Of a stretch of 15,353 nucleotides of DNA, positions 6,786-14,180 are shown in pieces (the first letter of the stretch is position 1; the number at the start of each line of letters is the position of its first letter). Source of the DNA: JBEKCP01 sp050014815 (GTDB lineage Bacteria; Planctomycetota; Planctomycetia; Pirellulales; Thermoguttaceae). The notes beneath the pieces are model-generated. The model was not told the DNA's origin. It saw only the letters and a list, made by a program, of their open reading frames with translations, and searched no databases. The stretch is from NCBI GenBank assembly GCA_050014815.1, contig JBEKCP010000066.1:1-15353 (forward strand). The letters run 5' to 3'. The position numbers and the translations under genes are program-made.

Positions 6786-7141
6786 GCGAAGTGGCCGCAT
6801 GATAATGAGGGTCCCGGAATCGACCAACACCAGTTTTCGGTTTTCGGCAGAATTTCGCCGGGATTGATTACCACGCAACGGCAGTTTCCCGCGAAACCGT
6901 TTCGATGCGAAAAGTCGCGTGGTTTTGACAACTCCGGCAGTCAATAATACGGTTTTTCCGCCCCAAAAGAGTGCCTCGGACAAAGAATTTTTCACTGTTG
7001 TAGCCCTACTTAAACGACTAAACGAATAAAGCCACAGATGTCGCAAAAGCCGCGCGTCAATTACGAGTGATAGGAAATGGTTTCCCGGCGAGTTGGAACC
7101 AGTCGCTAAATGCGATAGAGGACTCATAAGGAGGTGGGACC
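6786..7141. promoter_or_regulatory. Divergent control region between resB-ccsA and the 14-heme cytochrome gene
   Basis: This gene-free stretch of about 356 bases is clearly richer in A and T than its surroundings and must hold the start signals of both divergent units. Two symmetric sites are visible. CGAAAC-C-GTTTCG (6892-6904) is a perfect 13-base palindrome. TTGAC-N10-GTCAA (6925-6944) is an inverted repeat with the size of a dimeric regulator site. TTGACA at 6925-6930 could also be a -35 box for the plus-strand gene, but the best -10 candidate at normal spacing (TACGGT at 6948) is poor, so no promoter is assigned. No riboswitch or small RNA was recognised. Confidence 0.45.
7128..7136 (+). 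promoter_or_regulatory. Strong ribosome binding site fixing the GTG start of the 14-heme cytochrome
   Basis: AAGGAGGTG is nearly a full complement to the 16S rRNA tail and ends five bases before GTG 7142. It fixes this non-ATG start and suggests high translation. Confidence 0.8.
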
Positions 7142-8644
7142 GTGCGAACCGTCACGCCCAATAAGGGTAGAGTTCAAGTCTCTCACGTGGGACTAGTCCT
7201 TCTGGGAGTATTGTGCCTGGGAATGGCCGCGTGCAGGTCGTCTAACGAGCCGACGCGGCGCATGGAGCCCAATGTGGAGCCGGGGCACCCCAGGGCCAAT
7301 AACTTCTTCACGCAGGTTTCGTATCAGGAGGTGCGGACGGCGGTGCCCAAGCTGGAGGGGGCCGAGTACGTCAACGACGCCGAAATCTGCCAAACCTGCC
7401 ACGAAACCTACGTCAAGACCTTCGCCGACAACGTACACCGCCGCGACAATTGCGAGTCGTGCCACGGCCCTGCCAGCCGCCACGTCGAGACGCGGGGCAA
7501 GGAACCGGGGCTGATCTTCAGCTTCAAGACGGGAGAGCCGTCGGTCCGGGCGGAGGCATGCCTCCGGTGCCACGAGGAGAACCAGTGCGCCGAGGGGACG
7601 CAGTGGCGGACCTCGAAGCACGCGCACTGCGGCGTGACCTGCGTGGACTGCCACCGGGGCCACTACAACGTGCCCTACGGCACGCCCGCCACCACCGCGC
7701 CCAGCGTAACGTCGGATCAGACCGGCGACCCGGTCGCCAAGCTGGCCTCGCTGCGCCTGGCCGCCCAGCCCGCCGCGCCCAAGCAGGAGCTGCCTTCGCT
7801 CCGCGGCACATCGGGGCACCTGGGCGCCTGCACCCCGACCATCTGCTTTCGCTGCCATTGCGACAAGAAGGACTTGCAGCAGATCGCCGGTCCCCACCAG
7901 ATCTGCGGTCCCAACGGCTTCAATTGCACTACTTGCCACAATCCGCACGGCGCCTTGAAGGAGTACAGCCGGAAGGACCTCTGCCTCACCTGTCACAGGG
8001 GGGCCCCGACGATGGCCTGGCACTCCTCGATCCACGCCAACAACGGGATTGCCTGCACCGACTGCCACGATCCGCACCCCAGGGCCTGCGTCCCGCAGTT
8101 CGTCGAAATCGACCACTACCAGGTCCAGCGCGCCAAGCGGCTGCCCATGTCCGTGCAGCAGCCGCAGGCGTGCTACAAGTGCCATGCCAAGATCTACGGC
8201 CTGAACGCCATGCCCTACCACCACCCGATCAAGGAAGGGAAGATGGTCTGCTCCGATTGCCACGATCCGCACGGCCAGTACCTGGACAACCTCAAGGAGG
8301 AGACGGTCAACATGCTGTGCTACAAGTGCCATGCCGAGAAGCAGGGGCCGTTTACCCACGAGCACCCGCCGGTCACCGAGAACTGTTGCACCTGCCACGA
8401 GCCGCACGGCACGGTGACCAAGGACCTCTTGCGGCAGCCGGTGACGTTCCTGTGCATGCGGTGCCATCCCGGGCACTCGAACGACAGCGTTGCCAACATC
8501 CTCTCCGGCTCGACCTCGCACAGCGTGACCACGACGGCCGCTAAGTTCCAGAAAGGGTTTTTCACCGACTGCACGGCCTGCCATGCCGACGTCCACGGCA
8601 CCAACAGCCCGTCGTTCAGCGGGCACGGAACACTCGTGCGTTAA
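7142..8644 (+). CDS. 14-heme c-type cytochrome, lipoprotein-like, MtrA/DmsE/PioA-type
   Basis: This 500-residue protein is dense in heme sites. Fourteen CXXCH motifs run from C83 to about residue 481: CQTCH, CESCH, CLRCH, CVDCH, CFRCH, CTTCH, CLTCH, CTDCH, CYKCH, CSDCH, CYKCH, CCTCH, CMRCH and CTACH. Several continue as CHxPHG (CTTCHNPHG, CSDCHDPHG, CCTCHEPHG), the style of MtrA/DmsE/PioA decaheme proteins, whose hemes form a wire through the outer-membrane porin. Here there are four more hemes than the usual ten. The signal ends in LCLGMAAC (C31), an acceptable lipobox, so the mature protein may be lipid-anchored, unlike soluble MtrA. A Pro/Ala/Thr-rich linker of about 55 residues separates hemes 4 and 5. 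Paired CYKCHA/CxxCHxPHG units near the C-terminus suggest internal duplication. The downstream porin gene supports a trans-outer-membrane role; electron direction is unknown. Confidence 0.9.
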   Translation: MRTVTPNKGRVQVSHVGLVLLGVLCLGMAACRSSNEPTRRMEPNVEPGHPRANNFFTQVSYQEVRTAVPKLEGAEYVNDAEICQTCHETYVKTFADNVHRRDNCESCHGPASRHVETRGKEPGLIFSFKTGEPSVRAEACLRCHEENQCAEGTQWRTSKHAHCGVTCVDCHRGHYNVPYGTPATTAPSVTSDQTGDPVAKLASLRLAAQPAAPKQELPSLRGTSGHLGACTPTICFRCHCDKKDLQQIAGPHQICGPNGFNCTTCHNPHGALKEYSRKDLCLTCHRGAPTMAWHSSIHANNGIACTDCHDPHPRACVPQFVEIDHYQVQRAKRLPMSVQQPQACYKCHAKIYGLNAMPYHHPIKEGKMVCSDCHDPHGQYLDNLKEETVNMLCYKCHAEKQGPFTHEHPPVTENCCTCHEPHGTVTKDLLRQPVTFLCMRCHPGHSNDSVANILSGSTSHSVTTTAAKFQKGFFTDCTACHADVHGTNSPSFSGHGTLVR

Positions 8645-8700
8645 CCAACCATCAACGCCCTCGCGCCGCAAGGGCCCTGGGGCGAGTTATCACCGTTCGC

Positions 8701-8715
8701 AGCAGGGGGGCTGCT
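8701..8715 (+). promoter_or_regulatory. Short hairpin over the ribosome binding site of the porin gene
   Basis: AGCAG-GGGGG-CTGCT forms a 5-base stem ending one base before ATG 8717. The G-run in its loop is the only Shine-Dalgarno-like sequence, so the structure may present or mask it. Another GC-rich pairing (CTCGCGCC with GGGGCGAG) lies earlier in the 72-base gap to the cytochrome gene. The pair could set the cytochrome-to-porin ratio. This is read from sequence only. Confidence 0.35.
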
Positions 8716-8716
8716 C

Positions 8717-10990
8717 ATGCTTCGCAAATACATCGTTTACGTCCTGGGTGTACTGGCTTCGGCGGCGGCTTTTAGCGCCGCGGTCTTCGGCGACGAGACC
8801 AAAGACGCATACCTTGATCCGCCGGCAAACACCGTGGTTTCCGATTTCGAGGCCCGCTTCGGCTACTGGGGCTCGCACACGCACGGCAGCCCCGTGAAGG
8901 TGGGCGAGTACCAGGACCTGTCGCCTTCGCCCTTCTACGACATCGACGCGCTGCGGAGCGACGGCTGCCGGACCCTGAACCTCACGATCACCGGAATGGA
9001 CGAGGAAACCAGCGCCGCCACCGTGAACTTCTACCGGCCGGACGTCCAGGTCAACGTGGACTACCAGCGGTTCATTCACAACTACGGCCACGATAACCTC
9101 GGGCAGTTCACCCAGGCATCAACCGCCGGCAACACCGACAACCGATTCCTCAGGCAAGACGTCAACCCCGGCGAGGACTACGCCTTCCGCGTGCAGGAGC
9201 TCAAGGCCAATTTCAAGTGGATGATCAACGACGACCTCAAGGTCCGCCTCGACGTGTGGGGGATGTACAAGGAGGGGGAGCGGCAGGTCAACGCGATGCA
9301 GGAATGCTACCATCACAACACCAGCCCGACGGACCCCTCCGCTTCCGTGCCCGCCGCCGCCGTCCCCACCGGCGCCAGCTATTGCCACGTCGTCAGCCAG
9401 GCGCAGCACATCGACTGGCAAACCACCGAGGTCAAGCCGGTCATCGAATGGAACCTCGGCCCGATCGTCCTCGAGTATTCCCGGCCGATGCGGGTCTTCC
9501 AGCAGGAAGACCAGAGCGTCTACCGCTTCTATGACTTCTCCGCTGAGACACACGAAACGGATTATGCGCCGTACAGCATGATCCCCAACAACACCACGCA
9601 GATCGACCAGTTCAAGCTGAGCGCAACGCTGGACGAGGACAACCGCTTTTACGGATTCCTATACACGGGCAACACCCGGAGCGAGGGAGAAATGGTGGTG
9701 GCGAACACGTCGGGCGGCTTGAGCGGGCTCGCCGGGGTGGTCAACAACCGCCGCATGGAGGGCGCCGATCTCCGCTGGACCAATACGACCATCGACAACC
9801 TGACGATCACCCCCTATGCCCGGTATGTGAAGGAACTCAGCGACTACGGCGTGCCGGCGGCGGATACCACCTTCCCCCTCGACTACGAGCGGACGCAAGT
9901 GGGGGTGCGAACCCTATGGCGGCCCTTCGGCCGCGGCTTCGGGCTCGGTGGGCTGGCCATCAACGGTGAATTCCAGCACAGCGAGCTGCACCGCTCCAAC
10001 CTGGACTTCCCCACCGACAACATTAACGCCACGCTCGTCGAAGAGGACACCATCAGCAACATCTTTTCCATCGGCCCTTCGGTGCGGTGGTCGCCGCAGT
10101 TGGACACGTACCTCAAATTCAAGTATTACGACACCAAGGATGCCCTGTACGCCGTGGCTTACAACGCGAGCGCCAGCCAGCCCTACACCGCCCAGGCGAC
10201 CAACAGCGCCCTGCCCGCGTACGACGCCATCACCGAGTTCGGCGGCACCTGGCTCCCCGCCGACCACTTCATGCTCAACGGCTGGGTCGGCATCGACATG
10301 CAGAGCCAGAGCGAAGGCCGGTTGACGGTCGTCGGCACCGGCGCCTCGCTCCCGACGCGGACGGTCCCGCTGACTTTCAGGTCCGATAATTACCCGTGCG
10401 GCCTCAACGGCTCCATCCAGGCCAACGACAAGTGGACGCTCAACTTCGGCGCCGCCTATTACACCAACTGGATCGATCAAGACCAGACCTTCAGCCCCGG
10501 CTCGGACCACGGGTTCACCGGCGGCGTCACCCCGCCGTTCGGAGCGCTGGTGAACCGCATCGCCTATGGGGGGCGGGCCGGCGTGCTCAACCTGGGCTTC
10601 ACCTATTACCTCACCCCCAGGATGCGATTCTCCGGCCAGGGCGAGTACGTCCACGGGATCGACTCCGCGTACCAGCTCTCCGGCGATCCCAACTTCGGAA
10701 CGACAAGCGTGCCCGTCAACGGCGGCGGGACGACGACCCCCAACGCGCAAACCGCGGCCATCCCCGGCTTGTACCGCGACGACGTGATGATCACGCGGGT
10801 CTCGCTGGGCGTCGATTACCTGGTCTCGAAGCGGTGTACCGCGTACTTCCGCTACGTCATGATGGACTACCAGGACAGCGCAAACCAGGCGGAGATCGCC
10901 GCCGACGTCGTCGCCAACGGGTCGGCCAACGGGCTGCCGCTCTCGGGCATCTCCAACCTGTTCCTGGGCGGATTCAGCGCAACCTTCTAA
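8717..10990 (+). CDS. MtrB/PioB-like outer-membrane beta-barrel of a porin-cytochrome conduit
   Basis: The 757-residue protein begins with a signal peptide (about residues 1-25, MLRKYIVYVLGVLASAAAF, cleavage near VFG/DE). It then runs as alternating polar/hydrophobic strands with aromatic girdle residues, such as VNFYRPDVQVNVDYQRF, NRFYGFLYTG, LDTYLKFKYYD and LNLGFTYYLTP. It ends in GGFSATF; a terminal phenylalanine is the usual signal for outer-membrane barrel assembly. Length lies in the MtrB/PioB range, and the gene directly follows a multiheme cytochrome, as in mtrAB and pioAB. These barrels sheath the cytochrome so that electrons can cross the outer membrane. Cysteines are few and no N-terminal CXXC of the Shewanella MtrB kind was seen. 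The 72-base gap and shared strand suggest one operon with the 14-heme gene. Assignment rests on barrel features plus context; a generic large porin is the alternative. Confidence 0.82.
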   Translation: MLRKYIVYVLGVLASAAAFSAAVFGDETKDAYLDPPANTVVSDFEARFGYWGSHTHGSPVKVGEYQDLSPSPFYDIDALRSDGCRTLNLTITGMDEETSAATVNFYRPDVQVNVDYQRFIHNYGHDNLGQFTQASTAGNTDNRFLRQDVNPGEDYAFRVQELKANFKWMINDDLKVRLDVWGMYKEGERQVNAMQECYHHNTSPTDPSASVPAAAVPTGASYCHVVSQAQHIDWQTTEVKPVIEWNLGPIVLEYSRPMRVFQQEDQSVYRFYDFSAETHETDYAPYSMIPNNTTQIDQFKLSATLDEDNRFYGFLYTGNTRSEGEMVVANTSGGLSGLAGVVNNRRMEGADLRWTNTTIDNLTITPYARYVKELSDYGVPAADTTFPLDYERTQVGVRTLWRPFGRGFGLGGLAINGEFQHSELHRSNLDFPTDNINATLVEEDTISNIFSIGPSVRWSPQLDTYLKFKYYDTKDALYAVAYNASASQPYTAQATNSALPAYDAITEFGGTWLPADHFMLNGWVGIDMQSQSEGRLTVVGTGASLPTRTVPLTFRSDNYPCGLNGSIQANDKWTLNFGAAYYTNWIDQDQTFSPGSDHGFTGGVTPPFGALVNRIAYGGRAGVLNLGFTYYLTPRMRFSGQGEYVHGIDSAYQLSGDPNFGTTSVPVNGGGTTTPNAQTAAIPGLYRDDVMITRVSLGVDYLVSKRCTAYFRYVMMDYQDSANQAEIAADVVANGSANGLPLSGISNLFLGGFSATF

Positions 10991-11031
10991 CCTTCGCTCA
11001 TCGACCCTTATGGAAACAATCAGCGAAGATT

Positions 11032-11050
11032 AGCGAGCATCAATCTCGCT
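11032..11050. terminator. Possible bidirectional hairpin between convergent genes
   Basis: AGCGAG-CATCAAT-CTCGCT is a 6-base stem in the 73-base gap between the porin stop and the aldo/keto reductase stop. A second, longer-range pairing (TTCGCT with AGCGAA) lies just before it. There is no T-tract, so its efficiency as a terminator is doubtful. Confidence 0.35.
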
Positions 11051-11063
11051 GCGGGAGGCGCGT

Positions 11064-12104
11064 TTACCATGCGTAGGCTTCGGGCGCCTTGCCCCCGGGG
11101 CCGGGAAAGATCTCGTCGAGCCGCCCCATGGCTGCGTCGTCGAGCGACACGCCGAGCGCCGCGAGGCTCCCGGTGAGTTGGTCCAGGGTTCGCGGGCCGA
11201 GGATGGGGCTGGTGACCACCGGGTTCTTCAAGAGCCAGGCGATCGCAACGTCGGCCGGACGCTCGCCGAGCTCGCGGCAGAAGGCTTCGTACGCTTCCAG
11301 CTTCGCGCGATGCTTCTCGATCTCTTCGGTCGCGGCGCCGCGCCGGCCGCTTGCTTGCTTGTCGCCGATGCCGCCGAGCAGCCCCGCGGCCAGAGGACTC
11401 CAGGGCACGACGGCCATGCCGTACTCGCGGCAGGCCGGGAGCACTTCTAGTTCGACCGTCCGCGAATTCAAGTTGTACAAGCTCTGCTCGGCGACCAGCC
11501 CGAGCATATTCCGCTGCACGGCCTTCTCGCTGGCCTGTGCGATGTGCCAGCCGGCGAAATTGCTGCTGGCCACGTAGAGCACCTTGCCTTGGGCGATCAA
11601 CACCTCCATGGCCTGCCAGATTTCTTCCCACGGCGTTTCCAGCTTGCAGTGCGGGGGACGGCACAGTTGGACCTCGGGCAGTTTCCACAATCGCCTGGTC
11701 GATGGCTGTGTTTCGCCCCGGTCGATGTGGTGCATGTAGTAGACGTCGATGCGATCGGTCTTTAGTCGCCGGAGGCTTTCGTCGCACGCGCGCCGGATGT
11801 GGAGGGCCGAGAGCCCGCGGTCATTCACGCCGAATCCCATCGGCCCATAGACCTTCGTCGCCAGCACGATCCGGTCGCGGCGTCCGCCTTGCGCGAGCCA
11901 CTTGCCGACGATGTTTTCGGTGATTCCTTCGCCGATTTGGAAGCCATAGACGTTGGCCGTATCGAAGAAATTGACGCCTTGGTCGATCGCCGCGTCCATG
12001 ATTGCGAGACTCTCATCCTCCGGCGTTTTCCAGCCGAAGTTCATCGTGCCCAAGCAAAACCTGCTGACGACAACTCCGGTGCGGCCGAGGTGCGCGTATT
12101 GCAT
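11064..12104 (-). CDS. Aldo/keto reductase with a 26-residue insert near the catalytic histidine
   Basis: This 346-residue NADPH-dependent oxidoreductase of the AKR superfamily has a TIM-barrel fold. The catalytic tetrad is intact: D48 and Y53 in FFDTANVYG, K84 in LATKVYG and H125 in YYMHHID. Cofactor-side blocks are also visible (SSNFAGWHIAQ, AEQSLYNL, VPWSPLAAGLLGG). ATG 12104 is chosen because AAGGAG lies eight bases upstream and the protein then opens MQYAHLGRTGVVVSRFCLGT, the usual AKR start. An upstream in-frame codon at 12152 would add 16 unconserved residues. Residues 131-156 interrupt the expected passage from HHID to TPWEEIWQAM; this insert is listed separately. The substrate cannot be predicted. 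It lies 57 bases downstream of the repeat-protein gene on the same strand. Confidence 0.9.
   Translation of the reverse strand: MQYAHLGRTGVVVSRFCLGTMNFGWKTPEDESLAIMDAAIDQGVNFFDTANVYGFQIGEGITENIVGKWLAQGGRRDRIVLATKVYGPMGFGVNDRGLSALHIRRACDESLRRLKTDRIDVYYMHHIDRGETQPSTRRLWKLPEVQLCRPPHCKLETPWEEIWQAMEVLIAQGKVLYVASSNFAGWHIAQASEKAVQRNMLGLVAEQSLYNLNSRTVELEVLPACREYGMAVVPWSPLAAGLLGGIGDKQASGRRGAATEEIEKHRAKLEAYEAFCRELGERPADVAIAWLLKNPVVTSPILGPRTLDQLTGSLAALGVSLDDAAMGRLDEIFPGPGGKAPEAYAW
11637..11714 (-). other. 78-base in-frame insert within the aldo/keto reductase gene
   Basis: Between the catalytic-His loop (HHIDRG) and TPWEEIWQAM, where most AKRs have only a few residues, the frame carries 26 extra residues rich in R, P, L and C (containing STRRLWKLPEVQLCRPPHCK). 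The stretch is bounded by GAAAC on one side and GAAAC (in GGAAACG) just past the other, like a short target duplication. It adds two cysteines (C148, C153) to the active-site face. Origin as a small inserted repeat is inference from comparison with remembered family members. Confidence 0.5.
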
Positions 12105-12161
12105 GTTTGCGACTCCTTCGTAATGGGTGATTTCCGGACCGCCGTTTTGCAAGAATCTTCT

Positions 12162-14180
12162 TTACTTGAAGCCGCCCATGAAGGCGGTGCCGGTCTTCGT
12201 CCGCTGACCCTCGTGATACGTGTCGCACGTGCCGACGATCTCGCTGCCGACCACGCGGCCGCTCAGCCTGAATAGGTAGGCGCCTGTCTTGGGCCCGTTG
12301 GCCTTGTCGACCGTGCCCTCCAACGTGGCGGTGAACCGGCTGCCCTCGAATTTGACCTCTGCGCGGCGGAAGGCGCCTTGCCATCCTCCCTTGTTGTTGC
12401 TCCAACCGCCCTTGTCGGCGCGGCCCTCCGAGGCGATGAAGTCGCAATAGAGCCGGCGGAACCACGGGGCGCCGCCGTTGACGGCGTCGTCCAGTTTCAG
12501 GTGGATGTGCACCGGCTCGGGGACCGGCGGCACGGCCGCCAGCTCGCCGAACACGGGTCCCGAGACCTTCTGGTCGCGGAACGTGCCCGTGTAGGAGCCT
12601 TGCAGGATGCGGCCGTCGAGCAGCTTCGCGTGGATCTCGAAGAGGCACGGCGAGGGCTGTTTGTCCTTGGGCACGTAGGGATCGGCGTTCACCGTGGCGC
12701 GGAGCCGGCCTTCGAGCCTGTCGCCCACCAGCCGCAGCTCGGCGGGATCCACGTCGTGGTAGGTGTGGTTCCAACCGCCGCTGTAGGCAATGCCGGGCTG
12801 GAACCGCCCGTCGAGGCGAGGAAGGAACACATGGAGTTGGTGGGCGGCGGCGACTGCCCCGTGCAACTCGATGTAGTAGACGGCCCGGTCCTCCGGCTGG
12901 GCGGCCATCGGTTCGAGAGTGCCGCGGAACGGTCCGCCGGGCGCCTCCTTGCCGCCGATGCACTTCGTGAAAACGCCGCCGATCTGCGGGCCGACCACGC
13001 GGCCGTCGAACGCGAAGACGTAGGTCGCTTCCTGCCCCGCCTTCTGCTCCTGCGTGGGGCGGACGGTGATCGAGCCGGCCAGCCGCTTTCCGTCGAAAAC
13101 CAGGTTGTTCTCCGTGATCGCCGATTCGAAGTAGTTGATCTGGGCCCGTCGGCCCCAGCCGTAGATCAAGGACTGCACCAGCTTGCCGTCCTTGAAGAAG
13201 AGCCGCGGATAGACGCGATTGCCCCAGGACTTCGGGCCCAAGGCGCCGGTGCCGCTGCCGTTCTCCATCTGGAGATCGACGACCCAGTAGCCGGCCAGGT
13301 CGGGCCGCGGGGCCAATCTGCCGGAGATTGCGCCGGACGACTGCTCCGCAGGCGCGTTCTCGCGCCCCGCCCCGCATGTCCCTTCGAACGCGCCGGTGAT
13401 CATGGCCCCGTTGAGGGTCGCATCGATCCGGTAAGCGCACGCCCTCGGCTTGCCGTCGGCGGGCCAATACCCGTCGAAGACCAGCGCGGCCTTGAGCTGT
13501 CCGCGGATCCGGTTGCCCTCCAGCACCAACTGCGAGGCATCGGCGACATGGTTGGTATTGCTCCGTGCGGGGCAGGCCGCCAGGGCATCGGTGAACTTCC
13601 CGTTTTCCGCCCTCAGGTACACGTGCATCGCCCTCTCCCCCGGCAGCGCCTTCTCCAGCACGATCTCATGGATCGCATTGGCCGCGTCGGGGACCGCGGG
13701 GGCCGCCAAGGCACTGCTCGTGCAGACCGCAACAAAAACAACAGCGATCACGCAGTCCTTGAACTGTCTGGCCATCGATCGCAAATTGCCCAGCGCGCCG
13801 GCGAAGTATCCGGGGCACTCCTGCCCCGCCCCGCCCGGCAGCGTCACGCTGTGGTACGAGACCCACAGGAACTTCCTGCCCTCGATCTCCTCGACTTGCC
13901 AAACGACCTCTTTGCCGTCTGCTCGGACGACCAGGTTCCGGCCCTCGACGCCGGCGGGTGCTGCCAATCCCAAGCGGACCGGTTCGTCCACATACCGGAC
14001 GTCGGTCGGGTTGGTGAGCTTCCAGGTCTCCCCGGCGCCCGAGGACTTGACAATGGTCTCGTTGGCCGCGTAGCCGCGGGCACCGCCGGCCGCGGCAAGC
14101 AACACGGCACCGGAACTACCGGCCAGGCATGTTCGGAGGAAACTACGCCGATTGGAAGGAATGGTCATGCGATTGTTCAT
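12162..14180 (-). CDS. Tat-exported protein with four beta-rich repeats and an internal second signal peptide
   Basis: I do not recognise a named family. ATG 14180 is preceded by AAGGAT about seven bases upstream and gives 672 residues. The N-terminus has a twin-arginine signal (SNRRSFLRTCLAGSSGAVLL). A domain of about 80 residues follows (WKLTNPTDVRYVDEPVRLGL to EGRKFLWVSYHS). A second signal-like segment begins at M136 (MARQFKDCVIAVVFVAVCTS, then SALAAP). The rest is four related repeats, at about 169-266, 295-425, 432-545 and 555-672. Each pairs a strand such as LVLEGNRIRGQLKA, LVFDGKRLAGSITV, LRLVGDRLEGRLRA or VKFEGSRFTATLEG with a second such as IDATLNGAMITGAFEGT or IHAKLLDGRILQGSYTGT. 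The linker before M136 contains a GC hairpin (13812-13827) and reads like former non-coding DNA. This suggests two genes fused in frame, the first cut short. An independent start at 13775 is possible but has no good ribosome binding site. Likely periplasmic or surface-located; function unknown. Confidence 0.75.
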   Translation of the reverse strand: MNNRMTIPSNRRSFLRTCLAGSSGAVLLAAAGGARGYAANETIVKSSGAGETWKLTNPTDVRYVDEPVRLGLAAPAGVEGRNLVVRADGKEVVWQVEEIEGRKFLWVSYHSVTLPGGAGQECPGYFAGALGNLRSMARQFKDCVIAVVFVAVCTSSALAAPAVPDAANAIHEIVLEKALPGERAMHVYLRAENGKFTDALAACPARSNTNHVADASQLVLEGNRIRGQLKAALVFDGYWPADGKPRACAYRIDATLNGAMITGAFEGTCGAGRENAPAEQSSGAISGRLAPRPDLAGYWVVDLQMENGSGTGALGPKSWGNRVYPRLFFKDGKLVQSLIYGWGRRAQINYFESAITENNLVFDGKRLAGSITVRPTQEQKAGQEATYVFAFDGRVVGPQIGGVFTKCIGGKEAPGGPFRGTLEPMAAQPEDRAVYYIELHGAVAAAHQLHVFLPRLDGRFQPGIAYSGGWNHTYHDVDPAELRLVGDRLEGRLRATVNADPYVPKDKQPSPCLFEIHAKLLDGRILQGSYTGTFRDQKVSGPVFGELAAVPPVPEPVHIHLKLDDAVNGGAPWFRRLYCDFIASEGRADKGGWSNNKGGWQGAFRRAEVKFEGSRFTATLEGTVDKANGPKTGAYLFRLSGRVVGSEIVGTCDTYHEGQRTKTGTAFMGGFK

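Noticed and set aside
6925..6953. Sigma-70 promoter TTGACA with a -10 box for the 14-heme gene
   Set aside because: The best -10-like hexamers (AATAAT, TAATAC) are only 12-14 bases away, and the one at 17 bases (TACGGT) is poor. Kept only as a symmetric site.
6744..7127. N-terminal extension of ResB by 128 residues using the open frame up to 7127
   Set aside because: The extension has no conserved content, runs through the palindromic repeat and the AT-richer intergenic region, and a good Shine-Dalgarno precedes ATG 6743.
7193..8671. Minus-strand open frame opposite the 14-heme cytochrome
   Set aside because: It repeats V/A/G/R-rich shadow text produced by the complement of CXXCH codons. 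The plus strand has 14 heme motifs and a near-perfect ribosome binding site.
8717..11063. A separate extracellular multiheme cytochrome (MtrC-like) completing the conduit
   Set aside because: No further CXXCH-rich frame lies downstream of the porin; the next gene is an aldo/keto reductase on the opposite strand.
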